Assembly: GCA_028583685.1 (NCBI GenBank)
Contig: JAMXIF010001195.1
Span: forward strand, 19,070,979 to 19,134,978
Length of the DNA: 64,000 nucleotides
DNA from: Petaurus breviceps papuanus
Taxonomy: Eukaryota > Chordata > Mammalia > Diprotodontia > Petauridae
Reading direction: 5' to 3'
The translations under genes were made by a program, and so were the position numbers. Below the pieces are notes generated by a model. That model searched no databases. It saw only the letters and a list, made by a program, of their open reading frames with translations, and was not told the origin of the DNA. Positions 1-12,197 of the stretch are shown here, piece after piece (position 1 is the stretch's first letter; each line of letters starts with the position of its first letter).

Positions 1-84
1 AAAAATTTTCCATCTTGGATGATCATTTCTTTCTCTAGATTCAGATTTTGTATTTAATTTGGGTATTTATAATAATCAAAATGA

Positions 85-330
85 CTTTGTCATTCTAAGT
101 TCTTCTTAAAACAATATCATTGTTATTGTATACAATGTATTCTTGGTCCTGCCCATTTCACGCTTCATCATTTCATGCATGTTTTTTCTGAGATTATTGA
201 ACTTATCTTTTCTTATAGCACAGGAGTATTTCATCAAAATAAAAACCACAACGTTTTCATACATTCCCTCATTGGCGGACAAAGAGAGCTGCTATAAATA
301 TTTCAGTACCCACTGGATTATCAAACTTCT
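85..330 (-). mobile_element. L1 ORF2 3' end / 3' UTR remnant
   Basis: The plus strand carries the reverse complement of the L1 ORF2 C-terminal and 3' region: 'cttatagcacaggagtattt' and 'gagagctgctataaatattt' parallel the better preserved copy at 28.67-28.88 kb in the same order. It is a diverged, 5'-truncated LINE fragment with no usable reading frame. The small open frame through it (143-343) is a by-product. Confidence 0.65.
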
Positions 331-345
331 CCTGTCACTGTAGCA

Positions 346-1225
346 GCATGTAAAAAAATAAATAAACCACAAGGGCCTAATACCCTGTTTATTTTATTGA
401 AAACAAAGTCACTAATAATGAATTTTCACAAAGTCTTGGAAGGTCAATTTGTAGAAGTGATATCTGTCAAGATTGACTGTCAGGTAATTTCAGATTGGAA
501 TAAATTTTCAGGCTCAAAAATTTTATTGTCATTCTCTAGATAAGATTTTCACTTGTCTTCTTTTAAAGAACTCCCATAGAATGAAGTAGATTTCTTTAAC
601 TTGTTCATTTTTTTCTCCTCCAATTTCTGGCTTAGGAAAAAAACCAACACATAAACTTAACTTTTTTAAAAAAAATTACTCTCTGCTGAGAATAAAATTC
701 CCCTGGTGGGAGATTATCCCAAAATATTGCTAAGGATTAGATTAGAGTCCACTTTCACTAAGAAAGCTTCTCAAATAAATTATTCCCCCAAATCTTGTTG
801 TAAACAATAACAGTGCCCCATCAAATATGGAAGATTTGTATCAAATCTATTCAAACATTTTAATTCCACTTTTATGAATGTCAGTGTTCTTCTTTCAGCT
901 GTCTTGACAAACATCAGTATCTTTAGCCTGTATTTCTCTTTCCATCTGACAGGATATTATTTTTTTCATTTTCCCACAAGTAGCAGCAAATTCTAAATTC
1001 CAATCTTTAAGAAGTTGATTATCCTAGCTCTCATGATTGGACATGAAAAAATGGCAGATAGGTATGATAGGTATGAATACAAACAATTTAAAGGAGAATT
1101 TGATGGGGGAAGAATTGGTTGTACAATACAATCTTTTTCAGAACTTTGGTGACATGCGCCTACTACATTCAAAACACTCTACTACGTGCATGTGTCCAAT
1201 CCAGGTAGGAGAGGGGAGGATGGTG
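346..1225. other. unassigned AT-rich DNA
   Basis: I recognise no repeat, exon or RNA gene here. Open frames are short and overlap on both strands, as expected by chance in AT-rich DNA. Confidence 0.5.
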
Positions 1226-1463
1226 GCACAATATTTAGATATGCCAAGGAACATGCACTTATAAAGTTTACAGTCTAATAGGGAGATGAGACACATAGAA
1301 AGATACATCACCACTGCAATAGATATCTGTGATAGAAATGTATCATATGATTGCATTATATAAATGCATTAAAGAAGCATGTTGTGAGAGGTCTTAAAAG
1401 GTCCTTTCTGATAGAGTGAACCAAGGAAGGAGTCAGAGATGATGAAGTTAGATTAGGAGAAAC

Positions 1464-1546
1464 TGGGGCGGCTAGGTGGTGCAGTGAAAAGAGCACAGGC
1501 CCTGGAGTCAGGAGAAGCTGAGTTTAAATCCAGCCTCAGACACTTA

Positions 1547-1580
<34 letters not shown>

Positions 1581-1669
1581 CTAGCCATGTGATCTTCGGC
1601 AAGTCACTTAACCCCAATTGCTCTACCTCTTCCCCCTTCAAAAAAAAGAATAAAGAAAGAAAGAAAAAA
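1464..1669 (+). mobile_element. marsupial tRNA-related SINE, poly(A)-tailed type (SINE type 1)
   Basis: The element starts ggggcggctaggtggtgcag, passes through 'ccctggagtcaggag' and 'aagtcacttaaccccaattg', and ends in an A-rich tail. It is flanked by near-perfect 14-bp direct repeats (agattaggagaaac at 1450-1463, agattagaagaaac at 1670-1683), the mark of L1-type target-primed insertion. A (CA)n tract has grown inside it. Open frames across it on both strands are spurious. Confidence 0.9.
1549..1579 (+). repeat. (AC)n microsatellite inside a SINE
   Basis: About 15 uninterrupted AC units sit where other copies of this SINE read cttaacacttactagc. The array therefore arose by expansion within the element after insertion. 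Confidence 0.95.
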
Positions 1670-1820
1670 AGATTAGAAGAAACAACATACAAAAAATGGA
1701 AGGGAAGATATTTGGGGCATAAATGTCAGTTTCTCTAAATATGTAGCATTCAGTTTCTGTAGTCTGAAATGAATGGCATTTTGTTCATGTTTCTGAAATA
1801 AAATACCTTGAAGATTTATT

Positions 1821-2345
1821 TCAATTCAATTTAATAGATATTTATTAAGCACCTACTATATGTCAGGCACAGTGCTGGAGATACAAAGGCAAAAATGAAG
1901 CACAACCTGCCCTCTAAGGGTTTGCGTTCTACTCAGTGGTGCATGGGGACCATATGTAAGCATAGATAAAAATAGTTTGAAGAGGCAGGGGACATTAACA
2001 ACTAAAGGTATCAGGGAAGGCTCATTTAGAGGAGGAGGTGCCTGAACTGAGCCTTGAAGGGTGATAAAGACTGCTAGATCTGGAAAGGGGAAAGAATTGT
2101 ACATCTTAGGGTGTTACTTGTACACGTGCTAGGAGGTATACAATGCAATGATGAGTTCTAGGAACAACTCATTCAATTTTGGGCTATTTCAGTTGGATAT
2201 GGGGTGTATTATAAAAAAGTAACATGAAAAAAAGCTGGAAAGGTAGGTTAGAGTTGGGTCATAGAAGTCTTTACTACTAGGCCAGGGAGCTTGTATTTTA
2301 TCCCAATGGCAACAGGAAGTCACTAACAGCTTTGGAACCACACTG
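1821..2345 (+). mobile_element. old mammalian interspersed repeat, 'tttattaagcacctactat' family
   Basis: It begins with the frequent mammalian signature 'tttattaagcacctactat', then 'tcaggcacagtgctggagat'. It continues through sequence resembling 'gggccaggttatgaagg...' to a block near 2280-2330 about a value being 'tattttatcccaatgg'. Related fragments occur near 14.94, 19.04, 19.48, 25.96, 26.58, 39.91, 58.6, 59.4 and 60.05 kb. I recognise the family by sight but cannot assign its class without a library search. Confidence 0.6.
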
Positions 2346-2349
2346 ACAC

Positions 2350-3780
2350 TTCTCACCACCAACCTCTTCACCTGATAACCACCACGACAGCATGACTCAA
2401 TGTTGCTATACTTCATTTTTCCTCTTTACTTTTTCCTTTTACAAGAAAGTCTTCTTTTTCCAAAATTTATTACTGAACTTTACAATTTCACATGCAGTAC
2501 TTTTTCCTCTTCTTTATATATTGAGATATTTATTTTTGTTTGCTAAGTTCAGAAGAAAAAAGACAATTAAAAAAATTCTACTGAAGGGGTGCGTGTGTGT
2601 ATGCATGTGTGTATGTGTATGGAAAAGAGGAGATAAAAATAGAGAGAGAGCTAGGGGCTGAAGAAGGAGCACCCAAGGGCCTCTAGAAATCAGATCCAGG
2701 GTTCATTCTGAAGTTCTCTGAAAAACTCTGCTTATGCATGTTGCTAGATTAAAGAATATTATGACTACCTCTTGGGAAAAGAAGGCAGAGGACTCAATGT
2801 CAGAGTCTGAATTTTGTGTAATTTTTTTTAAAGTGGAGTGTCTTCCATGAAACATCACTTGAATATTCACATTAATATTCAGCTTGAGTTAACTTTAGAA
2901 TGAAAAATGAATTAAAAAAAGTTATTAGAACTGAAGAAAGTTTCTGAAGTCAGGAAAAAAAATGCTTTTCTTCTTTCTTATGAGTCCATTCAGTGTTTTC
3001 TGATAGGGCAGGTATTTAAACAGCTAGATGAACAGCATTACATTATTTTTGGACAGTTTAGCACATTTCTAATTTAGCTGGCTTACATACTTCTACCACC
3101 TGTCCCTGCACTTGCTTTTCAAAATTTTTATTAAAGGAAAAAGAAAGGTAGCTCAGCAGTTGGTAAGAGGCTTGCTGTTAGCCAAGGATTCACAGAACCC
3201 AGACCTTAATGCCTTTTAGAAGCAGCTTGTATCATTAGCTGTCTGCCTCCACATGACTCCTCAGGAGAGCTTACACATTCTGTCCTCAAATCTCTTGGGA
3301 GACTCCTTTGATTCAGTCTTCTCTCTGAACCTCTCTGTGGATTTTTCATTCCTCAGTCATCAAGACTTCCCTTTATTTCTTTTCTTTTTAGAGGAGTAAC
3401 AGACTCACTTCTCAAGATGTGATATTGCAAGACCTTGCAACCTTCATTGCTCAGGGGCTAAAGGGTCCTTTCTCAGAACTTTCTAAGTTCAGTCCCTAGG
3501 AGACACATAGGATTGTATGAAGCCTTTGACTTGATATAAAGTTTAGATCGTTACTCAGACAGAAGGGAAGCAGATAGTTTCCTTCTCTGAAGCAGAGGAA
3601 AGATGCTTCCTTTGCTTCCTGAGAAAATTCAGTGGGTTTCAAATGACTGAGGTATAAATGTTATCATTTCACTTAGTACAGGGAAGGTTGCCAACAGTAA
3701 TTCCCTTTTAGGGATCTAGGGAAGTTGTTGGAAAGGAACATCAGATAACTGATAGTGAAAGTATTTTGAAAATAACTCCT
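2350..3780. other. mostly unassigned DNA with a short TG-rich tract
   Basis: A (TG)-rich imperfect tract lies near 2589-2622, followed by short purine runs. Otherwise I see no recognisable element or exon. Confidence 0.45.
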
Positions 3781-3784
3781 AGAA

Positions 3785-4260
3785 CTATAGAGCTCAGACT
3801 TGAAGATTAGTTGTCATTCTCAGCTCCTCACTCCCTCCATATCTAATTTGTTGTCAAGACCTGTTGATTTTTTACCTTCTTAATATCTCTCCCATACACC
3901 TTCTTCTCTCCCATGAAATTGCCACGTTCTGGTGTAGGCTCTCATCATTTTATGGTTGGACAATCACATGACTGCTGGTTGGTCTTCCTGCCTCTTGGCG
4001 CTCTCCCCACTCTGGTCAATTCATCACTCAGTTGTCAAAGTGATTTTTCTAAAGAAATGTTAATCCTCCCCAACATCCTACTCAATAAATTCCAGTGACT
4101 CCCTATCTCCTCCAGGATAGAACATAAAGTCCTTTGCCATTCAAAGTCCTAATAACCTATCCCGCTCATATATTTCCAGTTTCCTTATACCTGTCTCCTT
4201 GCTCTCTGTTCCATTCTTAACTTGGTTTCATCTTTTTCCTTTTTATTTCTTTTATGCTTT
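3785..4260. mobile_element. L2-like LINE remnant
   Basis: Pyrimidine-rich sequence containing 'ggtcttcctgcctcttggc', 'gtcaaagtgatttttctaaa' and 'gtgactccctatctcctcca' matches the order of a widespread old LINE block I recall as L2-related. A related copy lies at 10.46-10.86 kb. Strand and exact family are not settled. Confidence 0.45.
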
Positions 4261-4267
4261 ATTGAGG

Positions 4268-4271
<4 letters not shown>

Positions 4272-4360
<89 letters not shown>
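4272..4360 (+). repeat. (TC)n microsatellite, about 44 units
   Basis: Uninterrupted TC/CT dinucleotides, followed by ttatgtg and a few more TC units. The Leu/Ser and Arg/Glu open frames across it are artefacts of the repeat. Confidence 0.98.
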
Positions 4361-4362
<2 letters not shown>

Positions 4363-5212
4363 ATGTGTCTCTCTCTCTCCCCGTTTTTTTCATCTCTAAC
4401 TTTTCTTAACTCACCCATCCTCCCTTCTCCAAATAGAAGGCCTCTCTCACAGCAAATAAGCACAGTTAAACAAATAAGCCTATCTGCCATATCTGAAAAT
4501 ACATTCTTCATTCTGCAGATAACTTCCATCATCTGTCTTCCAAGATGCAAAAGAAGGCCTCATCAATCTTCTGAAATTTTCTGAAATCAATCTTCTAGCT
4601 GGTCAGCACTTTGATCAGAGGTCTCAAGTTCTTCAAAATTATTTTGCTTTAAATTATCTTTATATTATTGTGACCATCGTTTAAATTTTTCTCTGCATTT
4701 TGCTCTGGTCAAACTTTGACCTAACAACATAGGATAACTCATTCTGCTGGGTTGCAAATGGTAGGGTTTCTCCAAAGGATTATAATCATTGAATGATGAA
4801 AGGTTATTAGGACTGACTTAATAACAGCCACTAATGTGAAAGAAATATTCATGAGGATGTGGATTTGAATTGAAAAATGAGCTAAGAAGTGAAAGCAGTG
4901 GATATATTGCCTTTTCATGCCTAAAGGAATTGGTACCTACCTTATGTATCACCAATTAGCACAATAATAGGGTGTTATAGCTGAGAGATCTTTGCAATGA
5001 TCTCTTCCCTGACCTCTTATTTTACAGGTGGTAATGGCTAAGCAAAGGTTTAAACTGAAGAAATGGGTAGAGGAGAACATTGGAATGAATTCATATACAT
5101 TGCATATCCAAATATCCCTTTTATTCCCCAGAGGACATAAGGATATGGGTTTGGGGGAGGTTTTGTGGTAACAAATAAGGGAAGGAAACCTTTACTTATT
5201 TCAGCTAGTGGG

Positions 5213-5262
5213 GGGGAGGGGGAGCAGAGCCAAGATGGTGGGGTATTTCAACCAGTGTAACT
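5213..5262 (+). mobile_element. possible L1 5' end scrap
   Basis: The run 'gcagagccaagatggtgggg' resembles the first bases of the marsupial L1 5' UTR seen at 31.32 kb (minus) and 54.8 kb (plus). Similarity fades within about 50 bp, so this is a tiny 3'-less piece or a chance match. Confidence 0.35.
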
Positions 5263-5779
5263 CCAACAAAGGGTTCAATATAACTAAATTTTGTTCTCAT
5301 TGTTTCTATGCCTTTAAAAAATAAAGTACCAGCTCCTATTGGAGGAGGGAGGCAGCATTAAAATCCAGTAATAGGGGTTTTCTGGTATGATTTCCACTTT
5401 GGTAGAAGGCATAAAGCCCTGATAAAGCCCTGGTACTATCAGTCTCAAAGAATAGGTTGCCCCACATACTGCAAATAGAGGGCACTAATAGCTGTTCTAT
5501 ATATTTGTCTGAATTTGTGCAGCAGGGATTTACCCTGTTTCAAAGGCCCAAATCTCAAGCTGTTGCCACAAACAGATTTACATGATTATTTCGAACTTCA
5601 TGTGATAAACATGATCATGATTATTATTAGAAGCATTTAATCAACCCATAAAAATTAATGAAGTTCCATTAAGCATGTCTATGTATGCTTCTATTCAGAG
5701 ACAGTTCGTTAAACATAAATTTAGACAAATTTGTGCATGGCTGGTTCATTCTTTTGGAACCATGTCAGTGGCCTCTAAT

Positions 5780-5960
5780 GTTAGCATTATAGACCATCAG
5801 GGCTAGAAGACACCTCAGTGATGAACAAAATCAACCTTCTTTTGTAGTCGAAGCGATTACCCAAGTTGCCTGGATAACAAAGGAGCCAAATCAGGATGGG
5901 GTTTCTATCTCTTGACTCTCAGGCTAGCACTGTGTTCACTGTACTGGACCCCATTCTGTT
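5780..5960 (-). mobile_element. old CR1/L3- or MIR-like remnant
   Basis: 'agaccatcagggctagaaga' resembles the common 'gagctggaagggacctcag' motif. The later 'ttgactctcaggctagcact' resembles the minus-strand end of a MIR-type element. It is heavily diverged. Confidence 0.4.
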
Positions 5961-5961
5961 T

Positions 5962-6410
5962 GACTTCACAGAAGTGCTGAATTTGGAGTCAGAGGATTCA
6001 AATTGTAGCATTGCCATTTATGTTCTTAGGGCAGCCAGATAGTATAACAAATAGAGAGCTAGGCTTGTGGTCAGGAAGACCTGAGTTTAAATCCAGGCTT
6101 GGTCACTTACTAGTTGTGTGACCTTGGTCAAGTTTCTTATCTTCTGTTTGCCTCAGTTTCAACAATCTGTAAAATGGGGATAATAGTAGCTCCTATTTCA
6201 CAGCATTGTTATGAAGATCAAACCAAGTAATATTTATGAAGTACTTAGCACAGTGACTGGAGCATAGTAGGTGCTTAACAAATATTTGTTTCCTTCCCCC
6301 TTTCCCTTTCTGAGTAAACTAGGGCATTTTACTTAACTCTTCTAGACCTATTTCCTTATCTGTAAAATGAGAATCTTGGATTAGATGACCATGAAAGATC
6401 CTTAAAGGCT
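5962..6410 (+). mobile_element. MIR-type SINE split by a later SINE
   Basis: The left part (5962-6027) reads 'ttggagtcagaggattcaaa', the MIR head. The right part (6304-6410) resumes with 'ttccttatctgtaaaatgag' and 'ttggattagatgaccatgaa', the MIR second half. The two parts are in the right order and are separated by a separate full-length element at 6028-6303. Confidence 0.6.
6028..6303 (+). mobile_element. MIR/CORE-type SINE inserted in an older MIR
   Basis: It starts 'agggcagccagatagtataa' and contains 'caggaagacctgagtttaaa', 'tgcctcagtttcaacaatct' and the terminal 'catagtaggtgcttaacaaa' shared by MIR and L2 3' ends. No clear target duplication is visible, so the insertion is old. Confidence 0.65.
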
Positions 6411-6933
6411 TAAATACTATGAATTATATAATTGTTGCCTTTCACAAAGATATTATACTGAGTTGGATGAATGAGGGATCAGGTCCAGTGTCTGGATTCT
6501 TAAAATTCAACAGTCTTTCCTTAATCAACATTTTTTATAAGGGATACTTTTATTGGAGTGGGTATGCTTGGGCCTGTGTCCTTTCTCCCTCACTTTGTTT
6601 TTCTCTCCTTGATGTGTAATGAAATGCTCAAGGTTTGGGTGGATGAACCCCAAAGTGATTTTATTTTGCTGGCAGACATGCATATTAAAGGTAAGAGCTG
6701 AGACAAGTGAAGCTTCACTTTTCAGATTCGTTTTCCTATGACTTAATAAAATTGAGGGAATCTTGTATTACCATCTTCTGCTAAGATTTGTTAGGTTGAA
6801 TTCTAAAAATTGGTTTGGGGCATGCAGTCTTACAAAAGGCATTTAAAAGCAATTTTAAAAGTCTAAGTAAGAGAGGTGGTCAAGGGAATCTGAAGGTAGC
6901 ACCAAGAGAAAAATAGCAACAATAAAACACCCC

Positions 6934-7102
6934 AGGGCATGTAGGTGGTGCAGTAAATAGAGCACTGTCCCTGTGCTCAGGAGGACCTAAGTTCAAATCC
7001 TGTCTCAAATACTTAACACTAGCTATGTGACCTTGTGCAAGTCACTTAGCTCCAATTGTCCTGCCTTCCCCCCTCCAAAAAGACAAAAAAAAAAAAATAA
7101 AG
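6934..7102 (+). mobile_element. SINE type 1 with perfect target duplication
   Basis: The tRNA-like head 'gggcatgtaggtggtgcagt' is followed by the usual body and a poly(A) tail. Exact 13-bp duplications aataaaacacccc lie at 6921-6933 and 7103-7115. Intact duplications suggest a fairly recent insertion. Confidence 0.92.
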
Positions 7103-7115
7103 AATAAAACACCCC

Positions 7116-10100
7116 TCCTCCCAACTCTAGAATTAACCTTAGTCTGAAAGCTTCTTCCAAATATTGTTGACTGGTTGGGTGTGATGGCTTATTCCCTCAG
7201 CTAGTCAGTAAAATAAATAAGTAAATAAATAATAATAATAGAAGACTCATCATTCCTCTTTTGTCAAGGAGGAGTTTACTACCTGACATAAACCAGCAGA
7301 TGGTAGCCAAGAGAATCTCACTGAGTACAAGGCCTAGCTTAGCTACTTTTGAATAGTGACACTACATTGAGCAGAGATGATATCACAAGAAAACATCATT
7401 AGCTCTGCAGTGTGGGTAGTATGAGTTGCCCTTCCCAGGCATGTGTTCTGGCTACATATATACCTAGAAAACATGTGCCCTTCTTGTATGTTCCCCGGTC
7501 ATATGTATTCTCTCTCTATATACCCTCCTCATCCTTCCATACTCAATGGTAGTTTGTTGATAAAGGAGAGTTTACTTCACGTATACTTGGGGAAATATTT
7601 CTTGACACATCTTACTATGCTATTTAATTACATGTCTTTTGATTCTTTGTTTGGCTTAGGAAAAAAACATATCAGAGAAACCCCCAAACTGTGGTTTTAA
7701 GTAGATATTGACCCACACTCACAATGTGCCTCAATCTCAAGTAATATTTAGAGGGTCTATAGGTAGTCAGTGGATTCTATATAAAGTGTAAAGTCATCAT
7801 TTGCCTTTCTTCTAGTAATCTCCTTAACCAGAAGAGACACCGCCTCACCTAGGTTAGTTCTTCCTTAAAGTAGGAGTTTTTTTGCTTATCTTAAACCTTT
7901 GTTGTCTCCTTAATTCCACACTAATAGTGATTAATGATTCACAATCAATTTAGCCTCTATCTTTGGCCTTTAAAAGAAGTCTGGATAGAGAGAACAAGGT
8001 AAGGGAGAGAAGCTGGCAGCTAATTCAGCTAATGTGGATTTAGTTGTCTAGAAGGAAGCCTTTGGTCCTTTTATATGAGGAATATATACAATTCAAATCT
8101 GAAGATTTCATTGCAATGCTCTATACATTCCATTATCTTCCATTGTGCTACTGAATAAAAGATCTGAATAGATTAAGGAAGAACTAAGATAGTGCTGTTT
8201 ATCTTTTTGCCTTTGATTTCAATGATGGTGCAGGAAATGCAGTTCATGTCCTAATTCTACAGGTATAAAATAGCTTAATTGCTATTTTATTATGGCAGTG
8301 TTTATCACATGCCTGGTTTTGTCAGGCATGCTTAGAATTGGAGAAATCATTTTCTTAACCAATATCTGTCACCAATTATGGAATCATGATGGAAAAGAAA
8401 GTCAAATGCTAACTCATATAAGCAGCAATAAGCATTCTTGATTTTAATAAAATGATGCTATTTAAAATACATTATTTTCTTCCCTTTCTTCATTCAATTA
8501 GTCGATGCATCAGTGATGTTATCAAGCATTGGTGCTCCCTTTTGCTATATAGATCATAAGAGAGTCATTAGATTGCAGTGTATATTGGGGTAAGTAAAGG
8601 ACTGGGAAAGTAAGAGAGAGCCATAAGGTCAAGAGAAGTCTGTTTTTATTTTCTACTTGACTAGAACTATCTACATTTTGGAAACTGTCTGGCTGAGTAC
8701 ATTATGGCCATTTTTTTCCTGTATTCATGAATGAAGGTGAAGGACCTTTTCTCATACCAAGTGGTAAGGGGAAGGGGTGGTCTGAGGGCCCTCTCCTTTT
8801 CCCTTTAGGCCATGTGGTCCCAAAAAATGGGCCTGGTGTTTTGGCCTTTTTTTTGTCCTTTTCTGTTCTAGGTCTAAGGAGTGGAATCTCTGACTTGGGA
8901 ACTCAAGTCATAGGAATTTAGGATTCTAGACATTCAGGTCATATATTTTAGCCAGCCCCAAAGCAAAGCCTTGGAGAACAATGGTCTTTGGAGACTAGAT
9001 CATCTTAGTTTTGGGCTTGATCTTCATGATCTAATGCTTTGTTGTAATTGAGAAGCTGCAAGTCTAATCACCTTTCTCCTCTCCAGAGACCAAGATAGCA
9101 CATATGCTTGAGGAGAGATTATTCCTCTGAGGTGTTAGGAGAAATATATGTATGTTTATTCTTGCTATATCCTTGAAATAAATATCCCTTTGTGTTCCCA
9201 TTTAATCATTGATATTAAGTGGGTAAATGGAAATAAGATGCTCATCACTAAGCCCTTAAATATGGAGGAAATACAATTAGTGGATATTCAGATCAATGAT
9301 AGAGAAGATAGAATACACATCCTCCTTCAGGGTACTAGAGAACCCTGGAGGTGGGCCAAAATGCACCATTTAGATCTTCAGAGAGTGAGGAGCAAGAGCA
9401 AAATATGTTACATTTTATGGTAGATTTTTTGTTTTACAAATCATTACCATGAGTACTGAAATATGAAATAATCAAGTATCTCAGAAAATGATGTTTCTTG
9501 TTGCCTTTGAATGAACAATTAAAATAAACTTTGCCAATGACTTTATTAGTCTTGCCAAGAAGACCCTGTATGCTATCACCTCATTTTGATGTAATATACT
9601 TTTGTTTTCTGATTTCATTTTTAACAAGAATATAGAGATTGAATTGATTGGGTTCTGACTTCTCAGCAGATATAAAATAATGACTATTGTGCAGATTGGA
9701 AATTTACCAAATACTCATTTTCTCTCAGATTTGGCAGCTGGTATTTTCTGAGGTATTTCTAGGATTGTTTCCTTACATAATTGGAAATATGTATATACTT
9801 ATGAAAAATAATTCATTGGCATATTTTCAGTTATGAGTGAGCATCAGTGTGGCTATCATACATTGGTGTTTGTCTGTGCCTCAGAAGTAATAGCCAAGGA
9901 ACTCAGAAATTTTCCAGGGCTTTTTGGAAAGTGATGTCACAGAGCTGGCCTTGCAATATAATGTACTACACTGCTTGCTTCATTGCCTTTCCATTATACT
10001 CTCTCCTTTCCATTTTGCTTGTTTTCTTCACATTGCCACTTCTCTAAGACCATTTGCATTGCAAGTACTCAGGTTCCTTTTATTGGAGAGGAAAATGATT

Positions 10101-10136
10101 TGATAAACTAATTTACCCTAAGGTATTAGTGTTGTA
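7116..10136. other. 3 kb with no recognised element
   Basis: Apart from a short TAAA/TAA-rich run at about 7206-7240, I see no repeat family or exon with splice-site context. The open frame at 9148-9423 has no recognisable domain and is probably chance. An old unrecognised repeat cannot be excluded. Confidence 0.45.
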
Positions 10137-10392
10137 GGGGTAGCTAGGTGGCACAGTGGATAGAGTTCTGGTCTGGAGTCAGGAAGTCTCATCTCCTTGA
10201 GTTCAAATCTGGTTTCAGATGCTTAGTAGCTATGAGTCCCTGGACATGTCACTTAACCCTATTTGCCTCAGTTTCCTTATCTGTAAAATGAGATGTAGAA
10301 AGAAATGGTGAATTACTCCAGTATCTTTGCCAAGAAAACTCCAAATGGGGTCATGAAGAGTCAGACTGACTAAAATGACTGAAAAACAACAA
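10137..10392 (+). mobile_element. SINE with RTE/BovB-like tail (SINE type 3)
   Basis: The head 'ggggtagctaggtggcacag' is nearly identical to SINE type 1. After 'tgcctcagtttccttatctg' the element switches to 'tccagtatctttgccaagaa', 'ccaaatggggtcatgaagag' and 'tgactgaaaaacaac'. This ending resembles the BovB/RTE 3' end (ggggtcgcaaagagtcggac in ruminants), which suggests mobilisation by an RTE LINE rather than L1. Confidence 0.8.
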
Positions 10393-10454
10393 TTAATGTG
10401 TAGACATCTTAAATTCAACATGTACAAAACTGAATTCATCTTTTTCTTCTAAAT

Positions 10455-10865
10455 TTTCTCTATTCTCAAATTCTTTATTATTGCTGATGGCACCGGCATC
10501 CTCCCAGTCACTCAAGCTCATAACCTAGCTCATCCTTCATTCCTCACTCTCTTTCACTCCTCTTACCCCATATTCAATCTTTTGCCAAAGCCTGTCAATT
10601 TCACTTTCATAACATCTCCTGTATATGCCCCCTTCTCACCCTGATACTGCCATCACCTTGGTTCTTTCCCTTATTACCTCATGCCTGAATTATTGCAATA
10701 ACCTTCAGATTGGTCTCTCTGTCTCAAGGCTCTCCCCAGTCCAGTTCATTCTGTACTTAGCTGTGAAGGTAATCTTTATGTGCTGATTTAACTTTTCATC
10801 TCAACTATTTAATAAACATTAGTAACTTTCCATAATATCCAGGATCAAATACAAAGTTTAATATT
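10455..10865. mobile_element. L2-like LINE remnant, second copy
   Basis: It contains 'caaagcctgtcaatttcact', 'gcctgaattattgcaataac', 'tggtctctctgtctcaaggc' and 'aggatcaaatacaaagttta' in the same order as the 3.8-4.2 kb copy and the recalled consensus. It is diverged and non-coding. Confidence 0.45.
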
Positions 10866-11083
10866 TCATTCCCCCCCACCCTTTTCTAAAACAAAATAAT
10901 TTTTAGTTTAAAACATTTAGTTCCATAAGTTTTCTTTTGAGTTCCAAATTTTCTCTTCCTCCCTCTTCTCCCCCTCTTCATTGTCAATAGTACCTTTTAA
11001 CAGGATTTATTTCCTTCCTTATCTCTTTTAATTTGATCTCTTTTTGCTTTTCTTTTGTCTGAGATTAGGATTGTTACCCCTGC

Positions 11084-11272
11084 TTATTTTTTTACTTTAG
11101 CCATAGTATAATATATTGTACTCCAACCTTTAACTTTTACCCTGTGCATATTCCTCTGTTTCAAGTGTATTTCTTTTAAACAGCATATTGTGAGATTATG
11201 GTTTTTAATCCATTCTGCTCTCTGCCTCCATTTTATGGGAGAGCTCCTCCCATTCCCATTCACAGTTATCAT
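11084..11272 (-). pseudogene. L1 ORF2 N-terminus (start of endonuclease domain)
   Basis: The 62-residue frame reads IKWRQRAEWIKNHNLTICC, then LKEIHLKQRNMHRVKVKGW. It lines up with the APE-type endonuclease start of L1 ORF2p (human: LASWIKSQDPSVCCIQETHL, RLKIKGW). The KEIHL segment corresponds to the QETHL segment that holds the catalytic glutamate. The true start is probably within about 40 bp upstream. The frame ends after VKK, and the rest of ORF2 is missing. Confidence 0.8.
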
Positions 11273-11504
11273 TTCTATCTATGCATTTCCCCTGTCCTTT
11301 TCATGCTTTTATTTCTACCTTCTCCCTTCCCCTCCTCTAATATGTTTTGCTTTTCACTACCACCTCCCTCAATATTCCCTCCCTAGCAGCCCCCTCCACT
11401 TTTCCTACCCTTTCCATGACTACTTCTTCCCTTCCTTCTAACCTCCACCCACACTTTTCTTTCCTCTTTCCCCTCCTACTGCCTGTAGGGCACATTCAAT
11501 TTTT

Positions 11505-11656
11505 TTTTTTTTAAGCAATCGGGGTTAAGTAACTTGCTCAAGGTTACATGGCCCGTTATTTCTGGGTGTGGTGCTCAGTATCTGAGCCCGGATTTGATCC
11601 AGGTCATCCCGACACTGGAGCCGGTGCTCTCACTCGCTGAGCCACCTGGCCGCCCC
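11505..11656 (-). mobile_element. SINE type 2 (young-looking marsupial SINE) inside L1 spacer
   Basis: On the plus strand it reads poly(T), 'agcaatcggggttaagtaac', 'ggttacatggcccgttattt', 'ctgagcccggatttgatcca', 'actggagccggtgctctcac', 'gagccacctggccgcccc'. Six such copies occur in the window and closely match each other. The reverse complement starts with a tRNA-like A box (TGGCTCAGCGAG). The flanks share only an imperfect tcaattt/tcgattt pair. Confidence 0.88.
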
Positions 11657-12024
11657 TCGATTTCTATTCTTAACAAAGTATGTTACTCCTTGTTGGTACC
11701 AAAACTAATGAGAGTAAAGCTCACACAACAATTATCTCCTTCTTTCTTTCCCTCTATAATAGTTTTGTTTGCTTCTTCATGTAACATAATCTACCCTTTC
11801 TTGCCTCCTTTCCTCTTCCATTAAAACCCTTTTTACCCTTTTATTTGATTTTTTTAAATCATCACATCACTTAATTTATACCTGTACACTGTATCTTTGT
11901 ATATCCCTTTTAAATGTTGTAATATTTATACAATTCTCAAGATTAACAGGTATCATCCTCCCATATAGGGATATAAACAGTTTGCTCTTATTGAATAACA
12001 GGTTTGGGTATGTGTGTTTATTTT

Positions 12025-12183
12025 ATTTATTTATTGCTTTTTTTGGAGGGGCAATTGGGCTTAAGTGACTTGCCCAAGGTCACACTGCTAGTAAGTGTTA
12101 AGTGTCTGAGTACACATTTGAACTCAGGTCCTTCTGACTCCAGGGCTGGTGCTCTACTCACTGCACCACCTAGCCACCCCAAG
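12025..12183 (-). mobile_element. SINE type 1 inside L1 copy D
   Basis: Minus-strand copy ending with 'cactgcaccacctagccacc' on the plus strand. Exact 14-bp duplications tgtgtgtttatttt flank it (12011-12024 and 12184-12197). It postdates the L1 in which it lies. Confidence 0.93.
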
Positions 12184-12197
12184 TGTGTGTTTATTTT

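Noticed and set aside
1464-1669. A possible tRNA gene in SINE heads
   Set aside because: The tRNA-like A and B boxes belong to the SINE promoter; no cloverleaf with acceptor stem is formed.
4185-4584. 120-codon frames on both strands
   Set aside because: They are created by the (TC)n tract at 4272-4360.
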